Below, piece by piece: positions 1 through 10,700 of a stretch of 64,000 bases of DNA (within the stretch, counting starts at the first letter, position 1; every line of letters starts with the position of its first letter). A program made the translations under genes and the position numbers. The notes under the pieces were generated by a model. That model searched no databases. It worked only from the letters and a program-made list of their open reading frames with translations, and was not told the DNA's origin. This stretch comes from Micromussa lordhowensis (taxonomy: Eukaryota > Cnidaria > Anthozoa > Scleractinia > Lobophylliidae), in the NCBI GenBank assembly GCA_964020085.1, contig OZ026598.1, positions 23,453,650 through 23,517,649 of the forward strand, given 5' to 3'.

Positions 1-60
1 TGGTTATTTATAACTTATAAAATATTCTTTTTCCATAGAGCAAATTCAGCTACCTAAAGG

Positions 61-355
61 GTGGGAGGCATGATGGCCTCATGGTTAGTGTGCTTGTCTC
101 CGGATCGAGCAGTCCAGGTTCGAGCCCAGGCCAGGGACATTGTGTTGTACTGTTGGGCAAGGCACTTTACTCTCACAGTGCCTCTCCCTGTATAAATGGG
201 TACTGGCAAACTTAATGCTAAGGGGTCTACAACCCTGCAGTGGACTAGAATTCCATCCAGGGAGGAAAATAATTAATCTTATTCGCTTCATGCTACAGAA
301 ACCGGGATAAGCTTCGTCCTGGTGGACCACTTATTCTGTATGAAGACCTGACTTT
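61..355 (+). mobile_element. tRNA-derived SINE
   Basis: A pol III type head is visible, with an A-box-like TGGTTAGTGTGC and a B-box-like GGTTCGAGCCC, followed by a non-coding body. The same family appears on the minus strand at 60278-60564, with matching head and body. The insertion is flanked by the 10-bp direct repeat TACCTAAAGG at 51-60 and 356-365, as expected for LINE-mobilised SINEs. No coding potential. Confidence 0.85.
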
Positions 356-757
356 TACCTAAAGGATGTCAATAAGCCATAACTGGACACCAGAACCAAT
401 GCATCAGAGGACGTTTATTTTGCTGTTTTTCACTTCTGTACCAAGAAGAACTCCACAATGATCAATTCCTCTTCTCTTTTTATTCAACTAACTATTCTAC
501 ATTCAACCTATTCATCCATGAGCTGGCTCACAGGAGCCTTTGATTACTTTAAAACTTGTTTAATGGGCCGACAACACTGAACCTGGTTCGTGACAACAAC
601 ATGGCCGAACAACAAAACCTCGTGCTCGAACTGGCCTACACTGCGCATGTCCGTGTTAACCTACTAGTTCCTAGTCCTTCTGAACATTCTCCCGTCCTTG
701 ATATGACAATATCAACAAATCAAAAATGACAAATACAAAAGACTTGCATGATAAAGT
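356..757. other. Non-coding, possible BEL/Pao end remnant
   Basis: No gene seen. The segment lies directly downstream, in minus-strand reading, of the decayed BEL/Pao pol at 758-2955. It could hold a remnant of that element's 3' end or LTR, but I see no second LTR copy to confirm this. Confidence 0.3.
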
Positions 758-2955
758 TCAAATGAATAAGCAATTTTCTAGGAAACGATTCACTGTTGCG
801 GACACCCTTGTAAGCCTAGTCCAGCTGGAGTACCTGGTCGGATCCAAGCGGTCTTCTGTCATTGTGGATAGAAATGAGCGTTCCTGTGAATGTTCTTGGT
901 ACTGCTTGCAGACTTCTATGTCGGCTTCCCTTTTGATTCCAATCTTCTTTTCTGGCCATCCTGTTTCCTCTTGCATTAAGAATGCTGGACCCTTCCACCA
1001 GCTTTCTTCATCAATAAGTGTAGAGGCACTTAGTCCTCTTGTCAACAGGTCAGCTGGATTCTGCTTGGTTGGTACATGCCTCCACTGTTCTGGGTCGGTC
1101 AACGACTGTATTTCCCCGACACTGTTCGCTACAAAAGGCTTGAATTTTCGGCTACAGCCACGGATCCAATACAGCACATCTACACTATCTGACCAAAACA
1201 ACCATTCATGCTTGGGAAGATTCAGAATGTTCCCGACCGCCTCAGCAAGTCGAAGTCCAACTACTGCAGCCATTAATTCAAGAAGAGGGATGCTGACAGC
1301 TTAAAGGGGTGGGACCCTCGATTTCGAAGCTACCAGACGACAAGTGACAGATCCATCTTCATATAGATGCCTTGCATATGTAGCCGCACCATAAGCCTGC
1401 TGAGATGCGTCAGTGAAGGTGTGCAAGGTAATCTTCTTGACTCCCAATTCAGTCCTCAAGCATCTAGGTACACAAAGATGGGGAAGCTCCGAAAGTTCTT
1501 CAAACCACTCCTGGGCCTTCCTTGACAAGCTTTCTTCCACCAGATCATCCCAGTCAGACCCACTTTCCCACATCTCTTGAAGGATATCTTGGCTCGAATG
1601 ACATATGGCGACAAGAACCCAAGAGGGTCAAACAAGGTGGCAATTCCCTTCAAGAACGCACGCTTAGTACTGTAGTGATCTCTGCTGGGCAGATGGACTC
1701 GGTACTTGAATAGATCTTCATTGGGGGTCCACAACACACCCAGCGTCTTCACAACAGGCAGTTCTCCTCTATCAAGATCCACCTCTGTAACACAATCAGC
1801 CAGTGGGATATGCTCCAACACCTCCGGTACATTAGACAGCCACTTCCTTGCGTGCATTCCAGCTGAAGCCCATAACTGTGACAGCTGCTTGTACAAATCA
1901 ATCCCCGTCTCCTTATCTGGAACAGAGTCCATACTATCATCCATGTAAGTGCTCTTCAAAACTGTCTCTGCCCCAAGGGGAAACTGTGATTGGTGCTTCC
2001 ACGCGTGTTCTTGGATAACAAACTGCGCCAGAAAGGTGAGGAATTCACGCCAAAAACAACCCGCTCAAATTCAAACACACTGGGGTCTTCTTCAGTTTCC
2101 ATGTTACGCCACAAGAAACGATGATAAGGCCGGTCAGATGGGTTTAACTTAATTTGCAAGTACATCTCCTTAATGTCACACATTAGGGCAACTGGGTCAC
2201 GTCGGAATCAAAGCAATACAGCAAACAGGTCATTTTGGAGCTTGGGACCTTGCAGCAGAAAGTCATTAAGAGAGACTTCCTCACATTTTGCAGATGCATC
2301 AAATACAACTCGGACCTTTGTTGTGGATTTATCTGGCCTTAGAATTGGAAAGTGCGATAGATACCATAATTGATCCGCCTTTTCTTCTTCTGGTAAGACC
2401 TTGCGGATGTATCCTTTATCCTGGTACGTCTCAAGTACATCGCTGTAAGCTATGGCAAGTTCTGGGGATTTCTGAAATCGTTTCTCTGTGTTCTGCAGAC
2501 GGTCCATGGCCATTGTGAAATTATTGGGTAAGTCATGGTCCTTGGTCTTCCAGGGCAACCCGACACTGTAGTGTCCATCCTCAAACGTTACCGTCTCAGC
2601 AACCATATCTCTGGCTATCTTCTCCTCTGGTTTGACTATCTGGATTTCTTTGGAATCATCAACATCCCAGAATCGCCGGACAAGATTGTTCAGTTCATGT
2701 GAGTTCATTCACCAGAAATGTGAAATTGGCTTGAGCTTGGCTTGCTTGTAACTCAGGGTTCCCAATACAGGTCCACCCTAGTGGTGTCAATCTAGCAATA
2801 GGCTCTCCCGGTCCTCCCCTGACATCTTCCAATGAATACAACAGATCAGCCTGATCCACTCCAATGAGCAGGTCAACAATAGGCCTGGGCCCAACTTGTG
2901 GGAACTTTATGCACTCTAAGTGCTTCCACTTGGTTTTGTACAAGTTCCAATTCAA
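758..2955 (-). pseudogene. Decayed BEL/Pao retrotransposon pol
   Basis: Consecutive minus-strand fragments in shifting frames give the BEL/Pao pol order. 2955-2695 is the end of the DUF1758 protease/linker region. 2708-2208 is the start of the reverse transcriptase (VRVVFDASAKCEEVSLND). 2183-1956 is its middle (MCDIKEMYLQIKL). 1959-1456 carries the active-site region YMDD. 1573-1301 holds the Peptidase_A17/RNase H core (LHTFTDASQQAYGAATYA). 1273-758 continues RNase H (WSDSVDVLYWIRG, NPADLLTRG). The integrase is absent and several frameshifts separate the pieces, so it cannot make a polyprotein. The intact relative at 27662-33639 has the same domain order. Confidence 0.9.
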
Positions 2956-3618
2956 AACTTGCTTGTTTCCCGTGACTCATTCATTCGTGTAAGCAGATGC
3001 TTGTTTGTGCACTCTTCCATCCAGCTTAAAGCAACTCGAACAGCAGTAATACCCTTATAGCACATTGATTGAAGTAAAAAAATCGCCGCAGTCAAATCAT
3101 TTTTTCGATACAGCAGTAAGTCCAAATGCAAAAGGAACTAAACTTTTGGGAAAGCAGGTTTTTTGGTTTTAAGCATCTTTGGCATCACTGACAAAGAAGG
3201 AACTAAGTTTTGGGAAAACCTTTAAGGCTAACATCTCTTCATACAGTATAGGAACAAGCGTGCCTTTCCATGGCCGTTCCTCTTACGAGGAACGTTTTTT
3301 CGGAAAAACGTCCAGATTGATTTGTAGATTTTAGCAAAAGACGCGAGATGGAGCTTGTTAGCTTTTTCCTCCATTAAACTACCAAGAGATCTAGTTTTAG
3401 AAAGATTTTCGCAGTACTTAGTACTATTTTAAGGCTTAAAAAAAGGGAACTGATTTTTTGGGGAATGATTATTATTATTCACACCTGTTGACTGCCCTCC
3501 TGAAGTCAGTTGGTGATTTGGAGATAAACTTTTTGATAACAAAAAAAAATATTATCAATGTTGTCAGTAAACGTTTGTGAACTATGAGATTACTTACTAA
3601 AATTTACCAAAGTCAACA
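2956..3618. other. Intergenic, no gene recognised
   Basis: AT-rich sequence. The start may continue the decayed BEL/Pao element: a minus-strand reading just above 2955 resembles coding sequence, but stops interrupt it. Nothing else recognised. Confidence 0.4.
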
Positions 3619-4951
3619 TTAGTTACAATCACATTTCACGACCCTTACACCATCCAATTCCATGATCTGGTGGGGCAAATGGTCAGTAACTGGTGCAATG
3701 GCATCAGGTGATGAGGAAAGGAGGGTGAATTCAATATTGTCACAGTCTCCAGAGGAAGCGGAACCAAAACCTTCAAAAGTGACCTCTGGGGAGGAAATGG
3801 ATAGCAGCAATGGTTCATCAGAGGGTCTCACGTCGATAACAAGGCTGACATAAGCAACAATATCTTCCTCAGGCAAAGTGGTTGTAACAGGAGGTACACA
3901 TAGTGTAAAGTACGAAGGATGCAGTTCCAGATAGCCCACCCAATCATAAACAGCTGTCATTTTTTCTGAGCTCAAGAAGAAATGTTCGATTCTACCGAGA
4001 GAAGGATGCTGGACCAACATACGCACTCCTGAAGAATCCTGTCCAGGTTCCTTTGGAACTCTGGCCTCCCTTGCAGATTGTATTGCCTCTAATCTACCTG
4101 TTTCTGCAATTTCTCCCTCTAGGGCCTCTTTCCTTTCCCTGTCTTTATCAACATTCTTCTTCTCCTCTTCTTTTTGGTCTGCTTTAAGTTTTCTCCACAT
4201 TTTCCTTTCATTTTCGAGCTGGGTAGTTATGTTTTGACGCCATGACTTCCCCTTGTTCTTCCGAGTAGAAGATTTACGGTTACTGGAACTTGTTGAAGGC
4301 TCCAACATACTTTTTACTTTTACTTTTTTTTCTGAATGATCCCATCTTTTGCATGTAAGGTAAAGCTGAACTCTCGAAAGTTTAAAACATTCAAAATACC
4401 CCTTCACAGTAAAAGGGATTTCTTGTCCATCACTGCCTTTGACTTCATCAATAATTTCGCCTCTGAAATATGCTATATCAAATGTATAATCAGACGAATT
4501 TCCAACTCGAGAAACACCATTTGGAAAGAATAGTTTTGTTCCTTCTTCATTCAATTCTTGTTTTGTCATGAGAATGGGTACATCCAATGAGCGAGTTCCA
4601 CCACCTCTTGAGTAACGCACAGTGACAAACTTGTTTTTACCTTCGTCAAAAAGCATCAATCCAAGTGAAATCCGCCTTGTTTCAGGAGGTTTGGTCGATG
4701 TTTCTCCAGTGGCAGTTGACAAACTGGAACAGGTACTTGTACTTCTAGCCTTTCTCTTCTTCCTGTTGTCTTTTTCTTTCAAAATTTCTTCAACAAGTTT
4801 GCGTTTTGTGCTTTTTCTCTCTCATCACTTTGCTGTGACCTTGTTTTTCGAGCACACATTGCTTTTTTGAGCCATACAAGTCCCCTTTTCTCCTCAATTC
4901 CATTTCTTCCAAAACCTTATCAGGGGTGCAATCAACTGCTGCACAATTCAT
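3619..4951 (-). pseudogene. Unknown multicopy-type gene, UBX-like C-terminus, frameshifted
   Basis: A 387-codon open frame runs from 4782 to a stop at 3619, but its first codon is TTG and the coding signal extends upstream in other frames. A splice-acceptor-like tract (CTTTTCAG) precedes an ATG at 4951 that starts MNCAAVDCTPDKVLEEMELR. To reach the main frame the reading must shift near the runs at about 4895 (AAAAGGGG) and about 4815 (GAGAAAAAG). The N-terminal domain has the GGGTRSLDVPI and TKLFFPNGVSRVG motifs that I associate with uncharacterised multicopy proteins of cnidarians and fish. A Lys/Glu-rich coiled coil follows, then a UBX/ubiquitin-like stretch (VRMLVQHPSLGRIEHFFLSS). It is either a pseudogene or a gene with homopolymer errors. 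Function unknown. Confidence 0.55.
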
Positions 4952-6229
4952 CTGAAAAGTCAATTAATAAATGTTTTGTGGTTTCAATTGTTAATATGAC
5001 GCTACTGTACACAAGTGCTACAGCCACCTAAAAAATGCTATTCATCGACCAGAGGATACATGTAGATAGATTAAAAAACCTGGTAAACTGAAGGGTACAT
5101 GTACATGCATCATGGCAATAATACATTTAACTTGCATTAAGGAGGCTCCAAGTAGTTTCTCCCTTTTTCACACAAATAAATATACAGTATTCTTCTCTTA
5201 CATGTAGATCTAGTTAAGGTAATCACATGAAGACGAAATGTGTCCAGAGTATTTCACCGTGAAAAAGATGAAGTGTTCGTAAATCTGCAAACTCGGACTG
5301 AGTTTTTCCTTCGTGCCGGTCATTAAAATAAATTGTCACAAAGCAATGTCGTACAATGGCCACAAAAATGGTAGGTGGTTGCTTCGAGGCATTTCGATTT
5401 TTTTTTAATGCAAACTTCGGCTTTAATGTAGGAGAAAGCAACTAAGCTCGCACGCTTGCTTACTGATTTCTCACACTCGCGTGAGTTTGCCCACGTCACT
5501 CACACTTCTAATTAAGGACCTGAGTAAAATCACACAGCCTAATAAGGAGTGTGTCTTATTGGAAGTTACCTTGGAGCGTTTTCCATTTACCAAAAAATCG
5601 CAGAAATTCCGGGCTACAGGTCTAATTGTTAAGTAGACTCTGTGGCCCCCTTCCTCTTCAACTAAAATTTTAAGTCTTGAACTCTTTTTGAAGCTGAAAA
5701 AGTTGGCCTACCAGGCTGACCAGGCTGACCAGGTAGTGAACCAACCAAAGAGGTTCTGACACTGATCTCCTCAAGGATGAAGGCAGCTAAATCCAAAGGG
5801 CTCATTACAGAGAGAAGACCAGTCATACCATCTCTTCTTGCTGAGAAAGTAAAGTATTTTTGTGAAGAGAAGGATCGCATCAAGGCCAAATTTTATGCGA
5901 AGTGTTGCTGTTGCTCTCAACGTTGCGAGTATTGTCTTGCAAGGAAAATTTCTTCTATTGACGTATGGTTAATGTACGCACCTAATAACACACCTAATAA
6001 CATACTTAAAAATGTCCACGTAGTATTAGTATTGTGTGCATCAGCAAAATTCTGCCAAGGGATTGGTTGGTTGCTAATCGTCTAGTCATTATCCTCGTTG
6101 TCGATTGAGTCTTTGATGGTTGGGTTGCTAATAATGTTAACATAAAATTGGCGTTGGGGCTCGGGAACAAATTTGGGGAGTTTTTCAAGGTCCTTAACTT
6201 TGTCTGATTCGAGTGCAATGGACTCCATG
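4952..6229. other. Non-coding stretch with one weak plus-strand ORF
   Basis: Mostly AT-rich. From about 5735 to 5970 a plus-strand frame reads SEPTKEVLTLISSRMKAAKS and continues into a cysteine-rich run. It follows short GACCAG repeats and could be an isolated exon or part of the decayed LINE downstream. I do not recognise it. Nothing else supported. Confidence 0.3.
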
Positions 6230-7250
6230 TAGAGTCTGGGTGGTGCTTCGAACACATTTGCGCAAGTCTGGAAATTAGCTGAAGTCATTCCTATTCTCAT
6301 ATCAGGCGACTCTGATGAACCTTCCAATACACGCCCGATTTCCCTTCTCCCCATAGTGTCCAAAGTCTGCGAAAGGTCAGCCCACTCACAGTTTGTTAAG
6401 TTTTTAGATCAAAACGAAAAAAATTCCAAACTACAAAGTGGTAACAGGAGATTTCATTCAACCGAAACTGCTCTACTTTACGTTGCAGACGAAATCCTAA
6501 AAAATATGGACGACAAAAAGGTATCTGCGATGGTCCTTCTTGACATGTCAAAGGCGTTCGACAGTATATGTCACGATCTGATGCTGTCAAAACTTCATAA
6601 CATAGGTGTGTCCAGTGGTGCATGCAGCTGGTTTGGAAGCTACCTTTCACAACGATGCCAAGTTGTTAACATAGCCAACTCTGTCTATGACCCACTTCCA
6701 GTGACTGTGGGTGTACCACAAGGTTCAATCCTCGGCCCGGTTTTATTTACACTGTATGTAAATGACCTCCTGTCCGTCCCCAGGCACTGCCAAGCAATGG
6801 GCTACGTTGATACGAAGATTTTTCTCGGCTTTCCCTCAAGTCAAATTTCAGACGCAGTCACCGCATTAAACAAAGATCTTTCAGAAATAACAAGGTGGTG
6901 TTGTACGAACTCTCTACTCATGAACCCTGATAAGACTTAGCTCCTGGTTATCGGAGTACCACAGTTAACAAGAAGCCCACCATCTATTCCGCCTGTTAAA
7001 TTGCTGGGAAAGGAGATTAAGCCTGTAGCTGTGGCCAAGGATCTGGGTGTCATTATTGACTCCTCCCTAAGTTTTAATGAGCATGTGACCAAAACAGCCT
7101 CTGATTGTCTGTATAGGTTAATTAGGATCAACAGAATTAAGCACTTCCTTGACAGGAAGACACTACTTTCGCTAATTAACGCTTTTGTTTTCAGTAAATT
7201 ATTTTACTGTTCCTCCGTATGGAGCAATACATCCAAAACAAATGTGACCT
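6230..7250 (+). pseudogene. Non-LTR retrotransposon reverse transcriptase remnant
   Basis: Plus-strand reading gives RT blocks in order: WKLAEVIPILISGDSDEPSN and RPISLLPIVSKVCER (about 6278-6376), MVLLDMSKAFDSICHDLMLS, VGVPQGSILGPVLFTLYVND, then after a TAG at 6938 LGVIIDSSLSFNEHV and FVFSKLFYCSSVW. The fold is that of CR1/jockey-type LINE RTs. The catalytic F/Y-A-D-D box is mutated: MGYVDTKIFL stands where YADDTK is expected, so it is dead even before the stop. Homology ends abruptly near 7250 at the minisatellite. Confidence 0.9.
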
Positions 7251-7253
7251 CTC

Positions 7254-7500
7254 GCGCGAAAACGTTCCGAACGGCAGTCGTTTGAACGCTGAACGGAACG
7301 GCAAGCGAACGGGTGACGAACGGCTAGGGAAGCCATTTGAAATGAGTACCGGGAACGGATGAACGGCTAATTAAAATTTTTGAACGAATGAGGTCGAACG
7401 GATGAACGGCTAACAAAAATTTTCAAACGGATGAGGTCGAACGGATAATGAAAACGGATGATGTCGAATGGATAAACGACCCATTGAAATTTTCGAACGG
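7254..7500. repeat. Minisatellite with GAACGGATGAACGGCTAA core
   Basis: Imperfect tandem units of roughly 40 bp, built from GAACGGATGAACGGCTAA, an A/T stretch (AAAATTTT) and GATGAGGTC, run directly into the N gap. The array probably continues inside the gap and may be why the assembly broke here. Confidence 0.8.
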
Positions 7501-7700
7501 NNNNNNNNNNNNNNNNNNNNNNNNNNNNNNNNNNNNNNNNNNNNNNNNNNNNNNNNNNNNNNNNNNNNNNNNNNNNNNNNNNNNNNNNNNNNNNNNNNNN
7601 NNNNNNNNNNNNNNNNNNNNNNNNNNNNNNNNNNNNNNNNNNNNNNNNNNNNNNNNNNNNNNNNNNNNNNNNNNNNNNNNNNNNNNNNNNNNNNNNNNNN
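7501..7700. other. Assembly gap (200 N)
   Basis: Exactly 200 N, probably a placeholder of arbitrary size. It hides the 5' exon or exons of the gene that follows. Confidence 1.
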
Positions 7701-10700
7701 TCAATCCTGGAATGAGAGAAAGAATCAGTTGGGATATGGAAGCAGTACTAATAGCGAGTTTGCTGAGGTTCTGCTACATCGAGTTACAATTTCGCCTCCA
7801 CAATCCCCTTCAAACAAGAGGCGAAGGATTGACACGGACGACGATCAAAATGATCAGTCACCAGTTGCTAGTAGGTTCATGTTTGCTTGCATCTCTTTTC
7901 TATTTACATGAAATGTATTTTAATGTTGCACACCCTCGAAGTGACCCTAATTTTATATTATACTCTCAGGTCGAAGACCTCTGTTTACATCGACTCCAAG
8001 GCAAGGGACTAGCACTCGCCATCTTGATAGTCCAATATCAGACAAGTAAGATATCATTTGCACGTATATATATTCCTGTTTTTTTTTCTCAAGTTCTTTT
8101 GTCTACAGATTATATATAGTTTTCTTCTCTACAGTTTAGCTGATACAGAATGCTAAATTTGTTTTTCCAGAAGTGATGTTGATGTCACCGGTTTGTCAGT
8201 ACCGGATGAAGTTGACATGTCTGCCATCCTGGCTGGGTCATCCTCATTTGTTCAGTGTCGCACTTTCAACGAGCATTTCGCTACACTAGCTGGTGATCCT
8301 TTTAAAAGTTCTACCCTAGTAGGGGCTTCAGATACAGATGACAGTGACAGCAGTGACAGCACTGACAGCGATGGAGAATTGTTTTCTAGGTAGATATAAT
8401 AGATGCTTTAAAACTGTTAATTGTGATTTGAAATATCTGATGAGGTTATTTTTGTTCAACTATAAGCTTGTGTTTTAACTTATTTCAACTTATTTCTATG
8501 AAGGTAAGGGACATGTTTCGTAAAAATGTATTTACATGTAAATCCACAGATAGAGTATGCAAACATTCTAGTAAGGTTACCACTCCCCCCCCCCCACCCC
8601 TCATCCTGATCTTCCTACTCCCCATAGTTTACTGTGATTGATGATTGTTGCAGACTTCATGTGGGCTGTTATTAATTAATTTTCTTTTCTTCTTAGGCTC
8701 AGTGTCATTCTAAATGAAAGTGAAAGTTCTGATGACAGTGACGACGAAAAAGATGATGATGATGATGATGATTTGGATTCCATCAAAGATAGCCACACCG
8801 AAGTTAGCTCGGACAATGAACCCTACGAAGACGAACTAATACTTGAAAACAAGTAAGGAAAATTTTGCAAACCAGTTTGACTTTAATTATTCATTGCCTC
8901 TGAAACAACAATAGGAAATCAGTTCTTTAGAAAACTGGTAACACATGTCAATGCTATGGAGTGACACAATATCAAGTTAAACAATTGACAGTTTGTTGTT
9001 GATAAAACAATCCTCCAATAATGAAATCCTGGTATTATTGCCTGGGAGGGGGGGGGGGGGGGAGCCTCCCATACATGGGCTATATAGGTATGTGCCACGG
9101 GATAGGGTATGGTTTTTGAGGTTCTCAATCCTTAAATAGGGTATCACTTTTCAGCATGTTGGCATAGTGTTCCTGGTGAGATCCTTAGACAGGGTCCCTA
9201 AATTGTATCAGCTGAAATAACAGTGCGTAAATACTCAATTAAGCGGAAAACAAATGATATGTTAAAGTTAAAGTATTAGCAAAGGTATTTTATAAAGATT
9301 GTGTTGACCCATTCAAGCAATTCTTAGTTTTTGTTTTTCCCTTGCATAGGGTGTCATTTTTCGGGTTTGGGCCTTAAATACAGTAGGGTATCAATTTTCG
9401 TTTGCTCGATCCTTAAATAGGGTCAGGATTTAAGACCCTTCGCGGCACACACCTATCCGAAATTTATGGGAGTACCCCCCCCCCCGGTATTATTGAATGG
9501 TATTCATAACCTCGTTTTCCATGTAGTGTCACAACATCTGCAGTCTCTTGGTGTTTCGTTTTGTCATGAGTCATTCCACTGTATAGAAAATTGTTACCTT
9601 GATGGACAACTTACTGGAATGCATGCATGCATGCTGAAGATTGTAATACATGGGCATTCTTGTACAACCTTTTCTACTCAGCACTTCAGTTATTTCCAAT
9701 GGCTAGTGATCATTCTGTTGTATTTTGTGTGAGTTGCTGTTTCTTTTTTTTCAGTGTTGGCCTCAATGAGACCACTCTAACTGCCTCATTTCAAGGTGAT
9801 GATGCCACAAATGATTTTTCCATTGGGATTGATAATGCCACTGGGCACATGTTATTGCATGATGCTGCTCCGCACAACCCTGGCAATAATGGTAATCCCC
9901 ATACTGAACCAGGAGGTGATTCTTTATCTATTACACCTGCTTCGGAGGAAGCAGCGGGTTCTTATGGAGCTGCTGCTACTCCTACCGATGATCTGAGTAG
10001 CAAACTTCAGGCAGCCTTTGATGGGTTGTTGGGAGGTAATTCTATAGGGTCTTTTGAGGAGATGGCCAAAAAGGAAAGGGTTGTTGTAACTTTGAGTAAA
10101 TTGTTGGAGCTATTTGGTGGTGGTTGTGAGTCAGCTGGTTGTGAAAGACAAAAGGAAGTACATCACAAGGTTCAAGGGGGAGTTGTTATTGTTACTTGGA
10201 ATTGTGGAGGTGGACATGGTGGTGGATGGGAATCATCTGATGTTTTGGTTCAAAAAGAAAGGGGCCCAAAAGTGTATGTAAATACTGTGATGTTGGCGGC
10301 TTCTATTCTCCTTTCAGGGAATAATTTTAGCAAAACATCGCTGTGGAGTAGATGTTTGAATATGGGGTTTATTTCTTCGTCTACATTTGATAGAATCCAG
10401 AAGCTGTATGCCATTCCAGCAGTACAGTCATTCTGGAGTGACATGAAAACTGTTGTACATGAAGTGATGAAAAATGAAAAGGTTGTTCTCTCTGGTGATG
10501 GTAGGAATGATTCCCCTGGGTTCTCAGCTCAGTATTGTGTGTATTCCCTGATGGAGGCTGTAACAAAGGTAATCGTAGACATCGAGGTCAAGGATAAAAG
10601 AGAAACCGGAGGTACTTCCACAGTGATGGAGGTTGCAGCATTGAAGTGTCTTTTGGAGAGACTAGTTGAGACAATGAGCATTGGGGAATTGACCACAGAT

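Noticed and set aside
726..1304. 192-codon plus-strand ORF
   Set aside because: Shadow of the BEL/Pao RNase H on the opposite strand.
6082..6363. 93-codon minus-strand ORF
   Set aside because: Overlaps clear plus-strand LINE RT motifs.
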